Below are positions 52,432 to 60,852 of a DNA stretch of 60,852 nucleotides, in pieces. The notes under the pieces were generated by a model. That model was not told the DNA's origin and made no database searches. It saw nothing but the letters and a program-made list of their open reading frames with translations. The position numbers and the translations under genes are program-made. The number at the start of each line of letters is the position of its first letter. The first letter of the stretch is position 1. Location of the stretch: contig CAMBKF010000007.1 in the NCBI GenBank assembly GCA_945868085.1, positions 1-60,852 of the forward strand, given 5' to 3'. The stretch is from an uncultured Oscillibacter sp. (GTDB taxonomy: Bacteria; Bacillota; Clostridia; Oscillospirales; Oscillospiraceae).

Positions 52432-54114
52432 TCACAGGTCATGGATGTCCCGCAGCAGCTCATCCAGGGGGAGGTGCCGGAGGGTATCCTCCAGGGCTGC
52501 ATCCGGCGCAGGCTCCGAAGGAGCAGCATCGGGGGCCGGGGCGGAGGTGTCGGCCGGTGGCTCCGGCTGAGCAGGCGCCGGAGTAGGGGCTTCGGCGAGA
52601 GGCTCTGCGGTGTCGGCGGACGGGGACGGTTCCTCCTGTGAAGGGGCGGCGGGGAGCGACTCCGGCTCGGCCGCGGCATCGGAAGCAGTCTCCGGGGCCT
52701 CTTCAGCTGCCACGGGGATGGACTCGCTGGTATCGGGCAGCAGGCGCAGCTTTTTGCCGCGGCTGCCGGCTACCGAGGCGAAAACGATCACAAGGATCAG
52801 CAGCACCAATGCCGCGCCGCCGGCGATATACACATACAGCATGGGGACGCGGAGGCTCTGGCCCGCATCATCGGCGTAGACGGCGCCGCTGAAGCGCTGG
52901 AGCGTCTCCTCCCGGGAATCGTAGGTGTAGTAGCCGTAGTTCCCGGCTTCGTCCATGAGGTACAGCACGCAGAAATCCTGCAGGGAGGCATCGTTATAGG
53001 TCCAGCCGTTGAGGGTCTGGCCGAAGGCCTTTACCGTAGACAGGGTTAGTCCGGGGACGGCGGAAAGATCCTGGGGAATATCCGTATAAATATACGTGAC
53101 GCTGCCGCAGAGGAGGGGCAGGTAAGGGGACTGGACGCCGGTGGCCTGGGAGAATAGATAGAAGCCCTCGGCGGCGGTCTTTTCGTCCACGAGGTAGACC
53201 AGGGTGCGCTTGCCGGAGACATCCGTCCAGATGGGGAGGGTATCGCCGTTATAGGCCACGGGCTCGGCAGGGGCAAAGCCCGCAGGGGGCGTGACCTGGG
53301 ACACATCCTTCACTACACCCAGCTTCTGGCCCTTATAGTCCAGAAACAGCGTGGGGGCCTGGGCCACCTGGACAGTGATGGTATAGGTCCTGGTGGAGCC
53401 GTCCTCGGCGGTGACCACAACGGGCAAGCTGGTTTCACCGCCCTGGAGGGGGATCTCCCCGTCGCCCTGGACCGTGGCACGGGAATCCGACGGGCTGGCT
53501 GTGATGGTGAGCCGGTCCGACTGGCTGGGCAGGGAGAGGGTATATTCCGTTATGGCCGGGTCAAAGGCGGGGGTCAGAGTGCCGGCGCTGACGGTGAGTG
53601 CGGAAAGAGCGTTATTACCGCTGCGGGAGGGGCTGGGGGTATCGTCGCTGCTGTCGCCATCGCCGCCGCTGGGAGAAGGGGCGGGGGTGGGCTCGCTGTC
53701 GTCCGGCTCGTCGGCGGCCACAATGGTCACGGAGGCGCTGCCGGAGGCATCATAGTCATCGGGCTTATCTTTGCCCTCTACCCTGACGCAGTAAGATCCG
53801 GCAGAGATCCACACGGAGCCGGTGCCGGTGCTGTTGGCCCGGAACACCAGCTGATTGGTGCGGTTATCCCCCTCAAAGCCCATGGGGGCCGTGTCTCCGG
53901 ACTCCAGGGTGAGGTTGCCGGACCAGGACACGGAGTAGGTCCATGCCTCCGAACCGGAGGGGACGGTGATGGAAAAGGCAACCGTCTTGCCCACGCTGAC
54001 GCTGCCCTGACCGGCGGAAACGGAAATGCCGTCGGCAAAGCTCGTCTGCACCAGGCACAGGAGCATGGCGCCAGTCAGCAGCAAGCTGAGAGAGAATTTT
54101 CTGAAATGCTTCAT
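52432..54114 (-). CDS. Secreted protein with a cadherin-like beta-sandwich domain and a membrane anchor
   Basis: The 560-residue protein starts at 54114 (AGCAGGTGTTTT ATG); a longer frame from 54132 overlaps the preceding stop. It has a signal peptide (MLLCLVQTSFADG), an Ig-like N-terminal domain, and a cadherin-like beta sandwich (LSALTVSAGTLTPAFDPAIT, then EYTLSLPSQSD). A beta-rich middle follows, then one transmembrane helix (VLLILVIVFASVAG, about 435-452) and a Pro/Ala/Glu-rich cytoplasmic tail. It lies directly downstream of a wall hydrolase, so it may act in the same surface complex. Confidence 0.75.
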   Translation of the reverse strand: MKHFRKFSLSLLLTGAMLLCLVQTSFADGISVSAGQGSVSVGKTVAFSITVPSGSEAWTYSVSWSGNLTLESGDTAPMGFEGDNRTNQLVFRANSTGTGSVWISAGSYCVRVEGKDKPDDYDASGSASVTIVAADEPDDSEPTPAPSPSGGDGDSSDDTPSPSRSGNNALSALTVSAGTLTPAFDPAITEYTLSLPSQSDRLTITASPSDSRATVQGDGEIPLQGGETSLPVVVTAEDGSTRTYTITVQVAQAPTLFLDYKGQKLGVVKDVSQVTPPAGFAPAEPVAYNGDTLPIWTDVSGKRTLVYLVDEKTAAEGFYLFSQATGVQSPYLPLLCGSVTYIYTDIPQDLSAVPGLTLSTVKAFGQTLNGWTYNDASLQDFCVLYLMDEAGNYGYYTYDSREETLQRFSGAVYADDAGQSLRVPMLYVYIAGGAALVLLILVIVFASVAGSRGKKLRLLPDTSESIPVAAEEAPETASDAAAEPESLPAAPSQEEPSPSADTAEPLAEAPTPAPAQPEPPADTSAPAPDAAPSEPAPDAALEDTLRHLPLDELLRDIHDL

Positions 54115-54128
54115 AAAACACCTGCTTT

Positions 54129-56030
54129 TCATTTCTGCACGATGGGCGTGGTGCCCAGGATATGTTTCTTGATGGCCAGCAGCGAGGTGGCCGCGATCTT
54201 GCTGCCGGAGAGCTGAGCGGCCCGGGCGTAGGCACCGGTAAGGGTCCGGACGCCCAGGATATGCTTCTTCACCGCCAGCAGATCCGTGGCGGCGATGCGG
54301 CCGTCGCCGTTGGCGTCCCCATACACCACGCAGGTGTAGGTATAGGTGCCGGCGGCGTCCCGAATGGTCAGCACCTGGCCGGTGGAGACCAGGGCAGAAT
54401 CGGAAACGGCCTTGCCGCTGCCGTCCGTCACCGTGACGGCGGCATCCGGATTGACGGCCTTGATTTGGGCGATGAGTGTCTTCACCGGCGTGCCCAGGGT
54501 GAAGCCCGAAAGGTAGGAGTCCGAGAGGCGCAGCTTGAGGCCGGACACATAATCATAGGTCGTGGGGGGCTCGGGATCCGGGTCCGGGTCCGGTTTGGGA
54601 TCGGGATCGGGTTTCGGATCCGGATCGGGCTCGGGATCGGGATCCGGTGTGTATTCGTCCTCCTGGGCGGAGGTGGGCAGCTTGGTCACGGCGGGCATAT
54701 TCTCCAGAATGGGGACGGAGAAGGTCAGGGCCGTATCCGCCAGGCCATTTTTGACGTAGGACTCATAGGTGGACCAGCCGCCCTGGTAGGCGTAGGTGAT
54801 GTCGGTGGCGTACTGGTAGGCATAGGTGTACTGCGGGGTAAGGTTGAAACGCTGGAGATACTGGGTATCCTGGCCGGCCTCTATGTAATTGCGGAAGATA
54901 AACCACGCACCGCCCAGCAGGGCCTTGTAGCTGGTGTCCCAGCCCTTGCTCTGGGCATAGAGGATGCCGTTGTAGTTGGGGTCGCTGCCGCCGTAGGCAC
55001 CGATGTTGAAGAAGTTATAGTACTTTTTGCCGTCGCTGAGGAGATAGCCGGTGGCGTTTTTGGTGGAGGAGGTGCCGATCTCGCTCCGGGCCTTCACCGC
55101 CAGGAAGATGGGGCTGACGCCGGAGACAGTCACCGCCTCCAGCCGGTCAGCGGCCTCGGTCTTGCCCTCGCTCCGCAGACGCTTCAGCTCCGTCTGCTTC
55201 GCCTTCTCCAGCTCCTCCTGGGAGCCGGCCTTGATGAATTCGTCTATGATGGCGTCGGTGGCCCAGGCGCAATCGGCCAGCACCTTCTTCAGCTGCGCGT
55301 GGGTCACGTCCTCGCCGCCGGAGAGCTGCTCAAAGGCGATGCAGGTGCCGTCCGTCAGGTAGCTGCGGGGATCTAAGTAGTAGGCCACGGTCTGGCGGCT
55401 GGCTGCGTACCAGTCGGGCTCGTACTCCTTCCACTGGCCGGTCTTGCTGTCGTACGCGCCGGGGGCGGTGGAACGCAGGGCGGTGCCGTAGTTCCCATGG
55501 ATGAGGGCCCGGCCCAGGGTGGATTCGTTCTCCAGGGCATCCGACCATTTCAGCCCCGTATGGTAGGCCACAAAGGTCCACTGACCGCCGCTGGCGGCAT
55601 GCAGCGCCCGGAGATAGGGCTGGTAGGTCTTGGGGAAGCCCTGCTCGGTCAGATAGGCCTGGTAGGCGCTGTCATCACCGATGCGTGTGACGAAATCGCT
55701 GCGCATGTAGCCCATCTTGGTATAGCCGTTATAGGTGAAGACGATCTGATACCAGGATGCGCCGTCGGGCCCCTTTTCCGTGGCAATGATCTTTACATAC
55801 TGACCCCGGTAGAGCCGGATGGCCTTGCTTTTGCCAAACTGCACGGAGCTGTAGGAGGCGCCGGGGCCGGAGCGGACGTTGATGGCGTCGTCGTTGACGT
55901 AGGCGTCCTCGCCGACGCTGCCCAGCACGGGGAGCACAAGACTTGCCAGCAGGAGCACCGCCAGAAAAGCGGAGAGGATCCGCTTGATGCGATTCGGTTT
56001 TGCGGAGGAGTGTGTCAAGAGAAAGCCCAT
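54129..56030 (-). CDS. Secreted SH3/glucosaminidase protein with C-terminal dockerin-like repeats
   Basis: The 633-residue protein has a signal peptide (about 15-42), a bacterial SH3-type domain (INVRSGPGASYSSVQFGKSK), a glucosaminidase (GH73-like) domain (about 270-420; SPIFLAVKARSEIGTSSTK, GYLLSDGKKYYNFFNIGAYG), a DPDPEP spacer, a small domain, and two dockerin type I-like repeats at the C-terminus. The first repeat (GDANGDGRIAATDLLAVKKH) keeps the Ca-binding DANGDG loop; the second (GSKIAATSLLAIKKH) has lost most acidic ligands. It should cut peptidoglycan and could be docked to a cohesin partner, none of which is visible in the window. Confidence 0.8.
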   Translation of the reverse strand: MGFLLTHSSAKPNRIKRILSAFLAVLLLASLVLPVLGSVGEDAYVNDDAINVRSGPGASYSSVQFGKSKAIRLYRGQYVKIIATEKGPDGASWYQIVFTYNGYTKMGYMRSDFVTRIGDDSAYQAYLTEQGFPKTYQPYLRALHAASGGQWTFVAYHTGLKWSDALENESTLGRALIHGNYGTALRSTAPGAYDSKTGQWKEYEPDWYAASRQTVAYYLDPRSYLTDGTCIAFEQLSGGEDVTHAQLKKVLADCAWATDAIIDEFIKAGSQEELEKAKQTELKRLRSEGKTEAADRLEAVTVSGVSPIFLAVKARSEIGTSSTKNATGYLLSDGKKYYNFFNIGAYGGSDPNYNGILYAQSKGWDTSYKALLGGAWFIFRNYIEAGQDTQYLQRFNLTPQYTYAYQYATDITYAYQGGWSTYESYVKNGLADTALTFSVPILENMPAVTKLPTSAQEDEYTPDPDPEPDPDPKPDPDPKPDPDPDPEPPTTYDYVSGLKLRLSDSYLSGFTLGTPVKTLIAQIKAVNPDAAVTVTDGSGKAVSDSALVSTGQVLTIRDAAGTYTYTCVVYGDANGDGRIAATDLLAVKKHILGVRTLTGAYARAAQLSGSKIAATSLLAIKKHILGTTPIVQK

Positions 56031-56196
56031 CCTTTCTGCCCGGCGGCTGCCGCAAGGGGCCGTGGGGATACTTATTCAAAGTAAGGATAGCACAGCCGAT
56101 CCCCTTTGTCCACACATATGAGAAAAAAAGAGGAAAGAATAGGAAAACTCCCGCAGCTGGACGAAAATGAACGCATAACCGTGCCACGGAGAATGC

Positions 56197-56231
56197 AAAA
56201 AAGGAGCAAGCCCGACAGCGGGCTCGCTCCT
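56197..56231 (-). terminator. Terminator of a minus-strand transcript
   Basis: AGGAGC plus AGCCCG pair with CGGGCT plus GCTCCT around ACAG; the minus strand continues TTTTTTGC. No gene directly upstream on that strand is obvious. Confidence 0.7.
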
Positions 56232-56391
56232 GAACCTGTCTCAAAGTCCCCCGTGCATTTTCCGCCTGCGGGCGGCAAAGGGTTGGATCCATTTTGCCTG
56301 CGGCCTGGGCGCAAGTGGGATTATTCCTTGTGCCGACCAAGCGGTAATTTATCCTATTGCCGGAAACGCGGAAGGAGTTTGCGATAATCTG

Positions 56392-56421
56392 AAATCCCCG
56401 CAGCGCGTGCGCTGCGGGGAT
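56392..56421 (-). terminator. Terminator of lexA
   Basis: ATCCCCGCAGC and GCTGCGGGGAT form an 11-bp stem in the 13-42 bases after the lexA stop on the minus strand. The T run is weak. Confidence 0.65.
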
Positions 56422-56433
56422 TCTGCTCTTCTG

Positions 56434-57066
56434 TCAGGAATAGGTGCGCACAACGGCGGCCACCTTACCCAATATAGACGCATGACGGCCGTCAATGGGG
56501 CTGTACGCCTCGTTTTCCGGCAAAAGCCAAACCTCTCCGTTTCTGCGGGAAAGGCGCTTCACCGTAGCCTCATCCTCCAGCAGGGCCACCACGATCTCGC
56601 CGTTATGGGCTGTGGGCTGCTGATGCACCACCACCAGATCCCCGGGCAAAATACCGGCGTTCAGCATGGACTCGCCCCGGACCCGCAGGGCAAAATACTC
56701 CCCGTCCCGGCCCTGGGTATCAAAGGGAATATAATCGTCAATATGCTCCTGGGCCAAAATGGGCGTGCCGGCGGCTACATCGCCCAGCACCGGCACACGG
56801 CCGGCGGGAACCTCCGGCTCCTGGGGGGCAGCGGCCGGGGCGGCGGGGCTCTCCCGCTCCGTCAGCGTCAGGGCGCGGCCTTTGCGGCCGCTCTTGGTGA
56901 TGTATCCCAGCTCCTCCAGGTGTTTGATATGAAAATGCACCGTTGAGGGCGACTTCAGCCCCACGGCCTCCCCGATCTCCCGGACGGAGGGCGGGTAGCC
57001 CTGGGTGCGGACGGCGTTGGCAATATAATCATAGATCTTCTGCTGCATGGCGGTGAGCTTCTGCAT
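56434..57066 (-). CDS. lexA: SOS repressor LexA
   Basis: The 210-residue protein starts at 57066 after GGAGGGGATTTT; longer in-frame starts lack such a site. The N-terminal winged HTH (about 8-65; GYPPSVREIGEAVGLKSPST) is followed by the autoproteolysis domain with cleavage site Ala99-Gly100 (GDVAAGTP), nucleophile Ser133 (GESML) and base Lys170. RecA-stimulated self-cleavage derepresses the SOS regulon. A degenerate LexA box lies in its promoter, so it probably autoregulates. Confidence 0.97.
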   Translation of the reverse strand: MQKLTAMQQKIYDYIANAVRTQGYPPSVREIGEAVGLKSPSTVHFHIKHLEELGYITKSGRKGRALTLTERESPAAPAAAPQEPEVPAGRVPVLGDVAAGTPILAQEHIDDYIPFDTQGRDGEYFALRVRGESMLNAGILPGDLVVVHQQPTAHNGEIVVALLEDEATVKRLSRRNGEVWLLPENEAYSPIDGRHASILGKVAAVVRTYS

Positions 57067-57121
57067 AAAATCCCCTCCTGCATTTTTCTCATTTTTATTA
57101 TAACACAAGTTTTTGCAGGTT

Positions 57122-57135
57122 GCAACAACTGTTCG
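57122..57135. promoter_or_regulatory. Degenerate LexA box
   Basis: CGAACAGTTGTTGC on the minus strand matches the Firmicutes SOS box CGAACnnnnGTTCG except for the last two bases, in the lexA/secG intergenic region. Confidence 0.6.
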
Positions 57136-57168
57136 AGTAATTTTTTTGTTTTCTTTCCGCTTTTCTGC

Positions 57169-57197
57169 TTGCATTTTATACAGGAATATGGTATTAT
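57169..57197 (+). promoter_or_regulatory. Promoter of secG
   Basis: TTGCAT (57169-57174) and TATTAT (57192-57197) are separated by 17 bases, 60 bases before the secG start. Confidence 0.75.
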
Positions 57198-57257
57198 GAG
57201 CATTACTTGATGGATATTATGCCTGCGGGCATCCAATAAATCGGAGGGAAAAATATT

Positions 57258-57500
57258 ATGTTGATTGCTATCACCATCGTGCAGCTGCTGGCCGCTCTGG
57301 TCCTTATTCTGATCGTTCTGTTCCAGTCCGGCAAGAGCCAGGGCCTGTCCGGCGCCATCGGCGGCATTGCGGATTCCTATATGTCCAAGGGCAAGGCCCG
57401 GACCATTGACGCCAAGCTGGCTAAGGCCACCAAGTGGGTCGGTGCCGTGTTCATCGTTCTGACCCTGGTGCTGGACTGCATGGTTGCCGCCGGCCTGTAA
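57258..57500 (+). CDS. secG: Protein translocase subunit SecG
   Basis: The 80-residue protein has two transmembrane helices flanking the conserved FQSGKSQGLSGAIGG loop. It stimulates SecYEG-mediated protein export. TCGGAGGGAAAAATATT precedes the ATG. It has its own promoter and terminator and is divergent from lexA. Confidence 0.95.
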   Translation: MLIAITIVQLLAALVLILIVLFQSGKSQGLSGAIGGIADSYMSKGKARTIDAKLAKATKWVGAVFIVLTLVLDCMVAAGL

Positions 57501-57529
57501 GCAAGGCGGATCGGCTTGTGAAGTGAATA

Positions 57530-57568
57530 AAAAGCCGCCCGAAGTACAGAGCTTCGGGCGGCTTTTTT
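57530..57568 (+). terminator. Terminator of secG
   Basis: AAGCCGCCCGAAG and CTTCGGGCGGCTT form a 13-bp stem, followed by a T run. Confidence 0.9.
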
Positions 57569-57609
57569 GATTGCAGAGGGGTACTCATGCGCGCCGCCGC
57601 GGAGGGCAG

Positions 57610-57712
57610 TTCTGAATAGGCGGGCGGGGTAGAACCCCGCCCCTACGGATACATTGAGAGCTGTGCAGCAGGCGGACAGAGTCGTCCGTCCCTACGGATG
57701 CGCTTCGCGGGG
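57610..57712. repeat. Intergenic repeat with palindromic units
   Basis: GGCGGGG...CCCCGCC with the phrase CCCCTACGGATACATTG, followed by a second GGACAGAGTCGTCCGTCC CTACGGATG unit, resembles short repeats scattered in intergenic DNA of gut Bacillota. No ORF is supported here. Confidence 0.55.
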
Positions 57713-57718
57713 CGATTT

Positions 57719-58582
57719 TTATGCTGCCAGGGAGGCGTCGCTGGGGAGCCCATACTCCTGCACATCGACACCTTCGTGGGGGAGAAGGCCGCGGATGGTG
57801 ATCATGTCGCCGGCGGTGGAGCCGTAGATGATGAGATCCTGCCACTGGGTGCCGGGGGCATCGGTGTTGAAGAGTATATAGCCGTCTTCCACATCGCTGG
57901 AGGGGTAGCCGGAGTCCTCCGTGCCGTCCGAAAGCATAATAAAGCCGCCGTCCAGCAACTCTTTGGCAAGGTCATAGTCGTTGGCCCAATAGAGGACATA
58001 TACCTGGCCGCTGTCGCCGGAGACATAACCCAAAAATTGAATGGTCAGGTCATCGTTGATGTCGATCTCATCGCCGCAGTCGGCGTCGATGTCGCGGTAA
58101 TTGGAGTTCCAATCGTCGTTGCTGTCGGACCAGCCGCCGTTATTCCCGCTGTTATCGTCCCGGAATATCTTATCCAGCAGGCCGCTGGCCCTTATCATCA
58201 GCAGGGCGAATACCAGCACAAAGGCGATCAGCCCGGTGACTGCGCCGCCATTCTGTGTCCCTCTCCTGGAGGAATGGGTTTTAAATGACTTCTGAAAGCT
58301 TTTCACCACTCGCTCGCCGCTTTGGGCAGCGGGGGCAGCCGCTTTCTTTCGGGGCTTGCGGGTCTGCTCCTCAAAGCACTGCTTATCTTCATAGCAGGTC
58401 TTTTCCTCATAGCATACCTTGCCGGGGCGAGGTGCGGCGCCATTTTCCTCATGGTGAATAGAGCCGTCGGCTTCCACCCATTCCCGGCGGGGCGGGCGGT
58501 TATAGGCGCCGCAGTGGGGACAGCAGCCCTCCTGCCGGTAATCATAGCGCCTGCCGCAGGCGGCGCAGCGTATCATCTGCAT
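57719..58582 (-). CDS. Zinc-ribbon membrane protein with an extracellular C-terminal domain
   Basis: The 287-residue protein starts at 58582 after GGGGAGGATAAGACAG. The N-terminus has a CxxC...CxxC zinc ribbon (CAACGRRYDYRQEGCCPHCG), then a charged linker, one transmembrane helix (about 122-140) and an Asn/Asp/Gly-rich extracellular stalk. The C-terminal domain of about 110 residues (IQFLGYVSGDSGQVYVLYWA) I do not recognise. Ribbon-TM-exported-domain architecture is shared with other membrane proteins of this window. Confidence 0.7.
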   Translation of the reverse strand: MQMIRCAACGRRYDYRQEGCCPHCGAYNRPPRREWVEADGSIHHEENGAAPRPGKVCYEEKTCYEDKQCFEEQTRKPRKKAAAPAAQSGERVVKSFQKSFKTHSSRRGTQNGGAVTGLIAFVLVFALLMIRASGLLDKIFRDDNSGNNGGWSDSNDDWNSNYRDIDADCGDEIDINDDLTIQFLGYVSGDSGQVYVLYWANDYDLAKELLDGGFIMLSDGTEDSGYPSSDVEDGYILFNTDAPGTQWQDLIIYGSTAGDMITIRGLLPHEGVDVQEYGLPSDASLAA

Positions 58583-58752
58583 CTGTCTTATCCTCCCCTT
58601 CGGTTTTTTTCTATTATACAGGCCCCGGGGTAAATTTTGCCACCAACCCCAGGTTGCGCGGCCTGTTTTTTTCGGCAACTACAGCTTTACACGCCCAGTA
58701 TACCATCCCGTTTCCCTCTGCGCAAGCCCCGGCGGGGCGGGTAATACAAATG

Positions 58753-58800
58753 AAAAAAGCCCTTTGCTATGACGCGGGCATCATAGCAAAGGGCTTTTTT
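58753..58800. terminator. Terminator of the rpsD-rpoA-rplQ operon
   Basis: GCCCTTTGCTATGA and TCATAGCAAAGGGC form a 14-bp stem, with six A before and six T after, just after the rplQ stop. Confidence 0.9.
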
Positions 58801-58814
58801 ACGTTTTGGACTGC

Positions 58815-59159
58815 TTACTTGACCAGCTCGATGATGGCGGTCTCGGCAGCATCGCCGCGGCGGACGCCGGTGCGGATGATGCGGGTATAGCCGCCGTTGC
58901 GCTCGGCATATTCAGGAGCGATCTCCTTGAACAGCTTGTTGGCAACATCCTCTTTGGTGATGAAGCTCAGTGCCTGACGATAGGCAGCCAGATCACCCTT
59001 CTTGCCCAGGGTAATCATCTTTTCAGCCAGGGGCTTGATCTCCTTGCCGCGGGTGACGGTGGTCTCCATCCGGCCATTGTCCAGGAAATCGGTGACCTGC
59101 TGACGGAGCATCGCCATACGCTGATCGGTAGTCTTACCGAGCTTACGAGTTCCGGGCAT
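58815..59159 (-). CDS. rplQ: 50S ribosomal protein L17
   Basis: The 114-residue protein has the L17 N-terminus ([20 protein letters not shown]) and the conserved [20 protein letters not shown]-terminus. It lies near the peptide exit region of the large subunit. AAGGAGGAAACAGAA precedes the ATG. It is the last gene of the classic rpsD-rpoA-rplQ block. Confidence 0.98.
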   Translation of the reverse strand: MPGTRKLGKTTDQRMAMLRQQVTDFLDNGRMETTVTRGKEIKPLAEKMITLGKKGDLAAYRQALSFITKEDVANKLFKEIAPEYAERNGGYTRIIRTGVRRGDAAETAIIELVK

Positions 59160-59205
59160 TTCTGTTTCCTCCTTGTAAGGATCTTACTGCGCGGGGCCGC
59201 GCAGG

Positions 59206-60159
59206 TTAGTTGTTTTCTTCACCGGCCAGATGCAGACCCATCATGGCCAGTTTGTTGATGACTTCCTCCAGAGACTTGCGTCCCAGGTTGCGGACCTTCA
59301 TCATTTCGTCTTCCGTCTTGGAGATCAGATCCTCCACGGTGTTGATGTTGGCACGCTTGAGGCAGTTGAAGCTGCGCACAGACAGATCCAGCTCCTCAAT
59401 GGTCATCTGCAGCTGCTTGCTCTGATCGTCACCGGCCTTTTCCACGATGACGGGCTCGCCGCCCACATTGTCGGACAGATCGGTGAACAGGGCAAAGTGG
59501 TCGCAGAGGATCTTGGCACCCAGGGACACGGCGTCCCGGGCGGAGATGGTGGAATCCGTCCACACTTCCAGCGTCAGCTTATCGAAATCGCTCATGTTGC
59601 CGACACGGGTCTTTTCCACCGTGTAGTTGACTTTATACACAGGGGTGTAGATAGAGTCGATGGGGATGACGCCGATGACGCCGGGGCGCATGGCCTTGTT
59701 CCGGTCGGCGGACACATAGCCGCGGCCGTGGCTCAGGGTCACTTCCATGCTCAGGGTGGCACCCACATCCAGGGTCGCAATGTGCAGCTCGGGATTCAGG
59801 ACTTCCACCTCGCCGTCGGGCTTGATGTCGCCGGCGGTGACCTCGCAGGGACCCGTGGCCTCGATGAAGACGGTCTTGGTACCCTCGCAGTGCAGCTTGG
59901 TCAGCAGATTCTTCATGTTCAGCACGATCTCCGTGACATCCTCCTTGACGCCGGGGATGGTGGAGAACTCGTGCTGCACACCGGCAATCTTGATGCTGGT
60001 GGCTGCGGTGCCGGGCAGAGAGGAGAGCAGGATCCGACGCAGGGCATTGCCCAGTGTCGTTCCGTAGCCGCGCTCCAGGGGTTCGATCACATACTTTCCA
60101 TAGGAAGCATCGCCAGGTGTTTCAATACACTCGATCTGAGGCTTCTCAATTTCGATCAT
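59206..60159 (-). CDS. rpoA: RNA polymerase subunit alpha
   Basis: The 317-residue protein has the assembly domain ([40 protein letters not shown]) and the C-terminal domain ([20 protein letters not shown], then [13 protein letters not shown]-type residues), joined by a short linker. It nucleates the polymerase and contacts activators and UP elements. GGAGGGTACTGC precedes the ATG. Confidence 0.98.
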   Translation of the reverse strand: MIEIEKPQIECIETPGDASYGKYVIEPLERGYGTTLGNALRRILLSSLPGTAATSIKIAGVQHEFSTIPGVKEDVTEIVLNMKNLLTKLHCEGTKTVFIEATGPCEVTAGDIKPDGEVEVLNPELHIATLDVGATLSMEVTLSHGRGYVSADRNKAMRPGVIGVIPIDSIYTPVYKVNYTVEKTRVGNMSDFDKLTLEVWTDSTISARDAVSLGAKILCDHFALFTDLSDNVGGEPVIVEKAGDDQSKQLQMTIEELDLSVRSFNCLKRANINTVEDLISKTEDEMMKVRNLGRKSLEEVINKLAMMGLHLAGEENN

Positions 60160-60244
60160 GCAGTACCCTCCTTCATTTCAGTTGGGCGGAGTTTACGCTC
60201 CGCACCGTATTCGATTCCAGTTCAGTTTGAGGGTCTCGACCCTA

Positions 60245-60847
60245 TTACTTGGAGTACAGCTCGACGATGAGGTGTTCCTCAATGGGCATATCAATGTCAT
60301 CACGAGCGGGCATTCTGGTCACGGTGCCCTTCAGCGCATTCTTGTCACGCTCCAGCCAAGTGGGAACGGTGACCAGAGGAGCATCCTCTGCAGTGAAGCG
60401 CTTGAAGGCGGCGGAGGAGCGGCTGCTCTCCTTGACCTCGATCACATCGCCCACGCGCACCAGGTAGGAAGGAATGTTGACCTTCTTGCCGTTGACGGTG
60501 AAATGGGCGTGGTTCACCAGCTGACGAGCCTCGCGGCGGGTCATGGCAAAGCCCAGACGATAGACCACATTATCCAGCCGGCGCTCAACCAGGGTCAGCA
60601 GGTTCTCGCCGGTCTTGCCGGGCATGGCGGAAGCCTTCTCGTAATACATACGGAACTGCTTCTCCAGGATGCCGTAGACGAACTTCACCTTCTGCTTCTC
60701 ATTGAGCTGGATGGCATACTCGCTCTTCTTCTTTCTCATCTGGCCGCCGGGGTTGCGCTTGGTCTCCTTCTTGGCGTAACCCATGACAGCAGGAGAGATA
60801 CCCAGCGCCTTGCAACGCTTGGCGATAGGCTGCATATTCTTAGCCAT
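60245..60847 (-). CDS. rpsD: 30S ribosomal protein S4
   Basis: The 200-residue protein starts at 60847, five bases before the window edge, so its ribosome binding site is outside. It has the S4 core ([20 protein letters not shown]) and the S4 RNA-binding domain ([20 protein letters not shown]). It is a primary binder of 16S rRNA. The N-terminus lacks the Cys set of some S4 paralogues. Confidence 0.97.
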   Translation of the reverse strand: MAKNMQPIAKRCKALGISPAVMGYAKKETKRNPGGQMRKKKSEYAIQLNEKQKVKFVYGILEKQFRMYYEKASAMPGKTGENLLTLVERRLDNVVYRLGFAMTRREARQLVNHAHFTVNGKKVNIPSYLVRVGDVIEVKESSRSSAAFKRFTAEDAPLVTVPTWLERDKNALKGTVTRMPARDDIDMPIEEHLIVELYSK

Positions 60848-60852
60848 AATCT

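Larger units (their letters stand above)
56031..56433. other. Intergenic region with two minus-strand terminators and a possible small RNA
   Basis: Hairpins at 56197-56231 and 56392-56421 flank about 160 bases with repeated G/C-rich motifs and no convincing ORF. The lower hairpin ends with six T on the minus strand, which is more than lexA alone would need. Confidence 0.4.

Overview
The window looks like chromosomal DNA of a GC-rich, anaerobic, gut-type Bacillota of the Oscillospiraceae kind. The basis is a Firmicutes housekeeping layout (SRP RNA-dnaX-YbaB, lexA next to secG, rpsD-rpoA-rplQ), hybrid-cluster protein, many large secreted surface proteins, and GC-rich coding DNA with Bacillus-like promoters and ribosome binding sites. 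No 16S rRNA, tRNA or CRISPR array was found, so the taxonomic call is inference.

Layout. Positions 1-4900 are a decayed, AT-richer mobile-element patchwork: a TnpV-type gene pair, a hairpin-rich non-coding stretch, a split antirestriction-like gene, a Dam methylase without its N-terminus, and one ORF fusing an AbrB-like start, a DISARM DrmB piece and a membrane-anchor tail. Positions 5150-9250 hold a sensor/kinase/LuxR-regulator operon, then a pseudo-receiver gene whose promoter overlaps a perfect 18-bp palindrome. From 9280 to 13156 lies a secreted cysteine-rich protein with three fibronectin-III-like repeats, broken by a C6 tract. From 13351 to 23788 there is a long co-directional cluster: lipoproteins, a stomatin/SPFH protein, a DUF4428 protein, YdjG-like and TPM (YdjH-like) proteins, an ankyrin protein and a 5'-nucleotidase. 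It resembles the Bacillus ydjGHI envelope-stress set without PspA. Positions 23953-27548 hold small genes and a second zone of surface-protein fragments joined out of frame.

The most interesting region is 42951 down to 27600 on the minus strand. A promoter leads into what I read as a cobalamin riboswitch plus intrinsic terminator. The genes that follow encode a 2477-residue surface protein, a DUF4430 protein, a MoxR ATPase, a DUF58 protein, a transglutaminase-fold membrane protein lacking the catalytic Cys, and an alpha/alpha-toroid lipoprotein. Animal intrinsic factor and transcobalamin combine an alpha/alpha barrel with a DUF4430-type beta domain. Here the two halves are separate proteins in one apparently B12-controlled operon, suggesting a split cell-surface cobalamin-capture system.

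From 43131 to the end: hcp; a DUF1538 membrane protein with a tandem PII-like partner; a small XRE regulator; YbaB and dnaX with SRP RNA upstream; two adjacent CobW/G3E GTPases (one very His-rich, one with a TIGR03943-like tail); two secreted proteins (cadherin-like sandwich; SH3-glucosaminidase-dockerin); lexA; secG; a zinc-ribbon membrane protein; and rplQ, rpoA and rpsD. Strong hairpin-plus-T-run terminators mark most boundaries.
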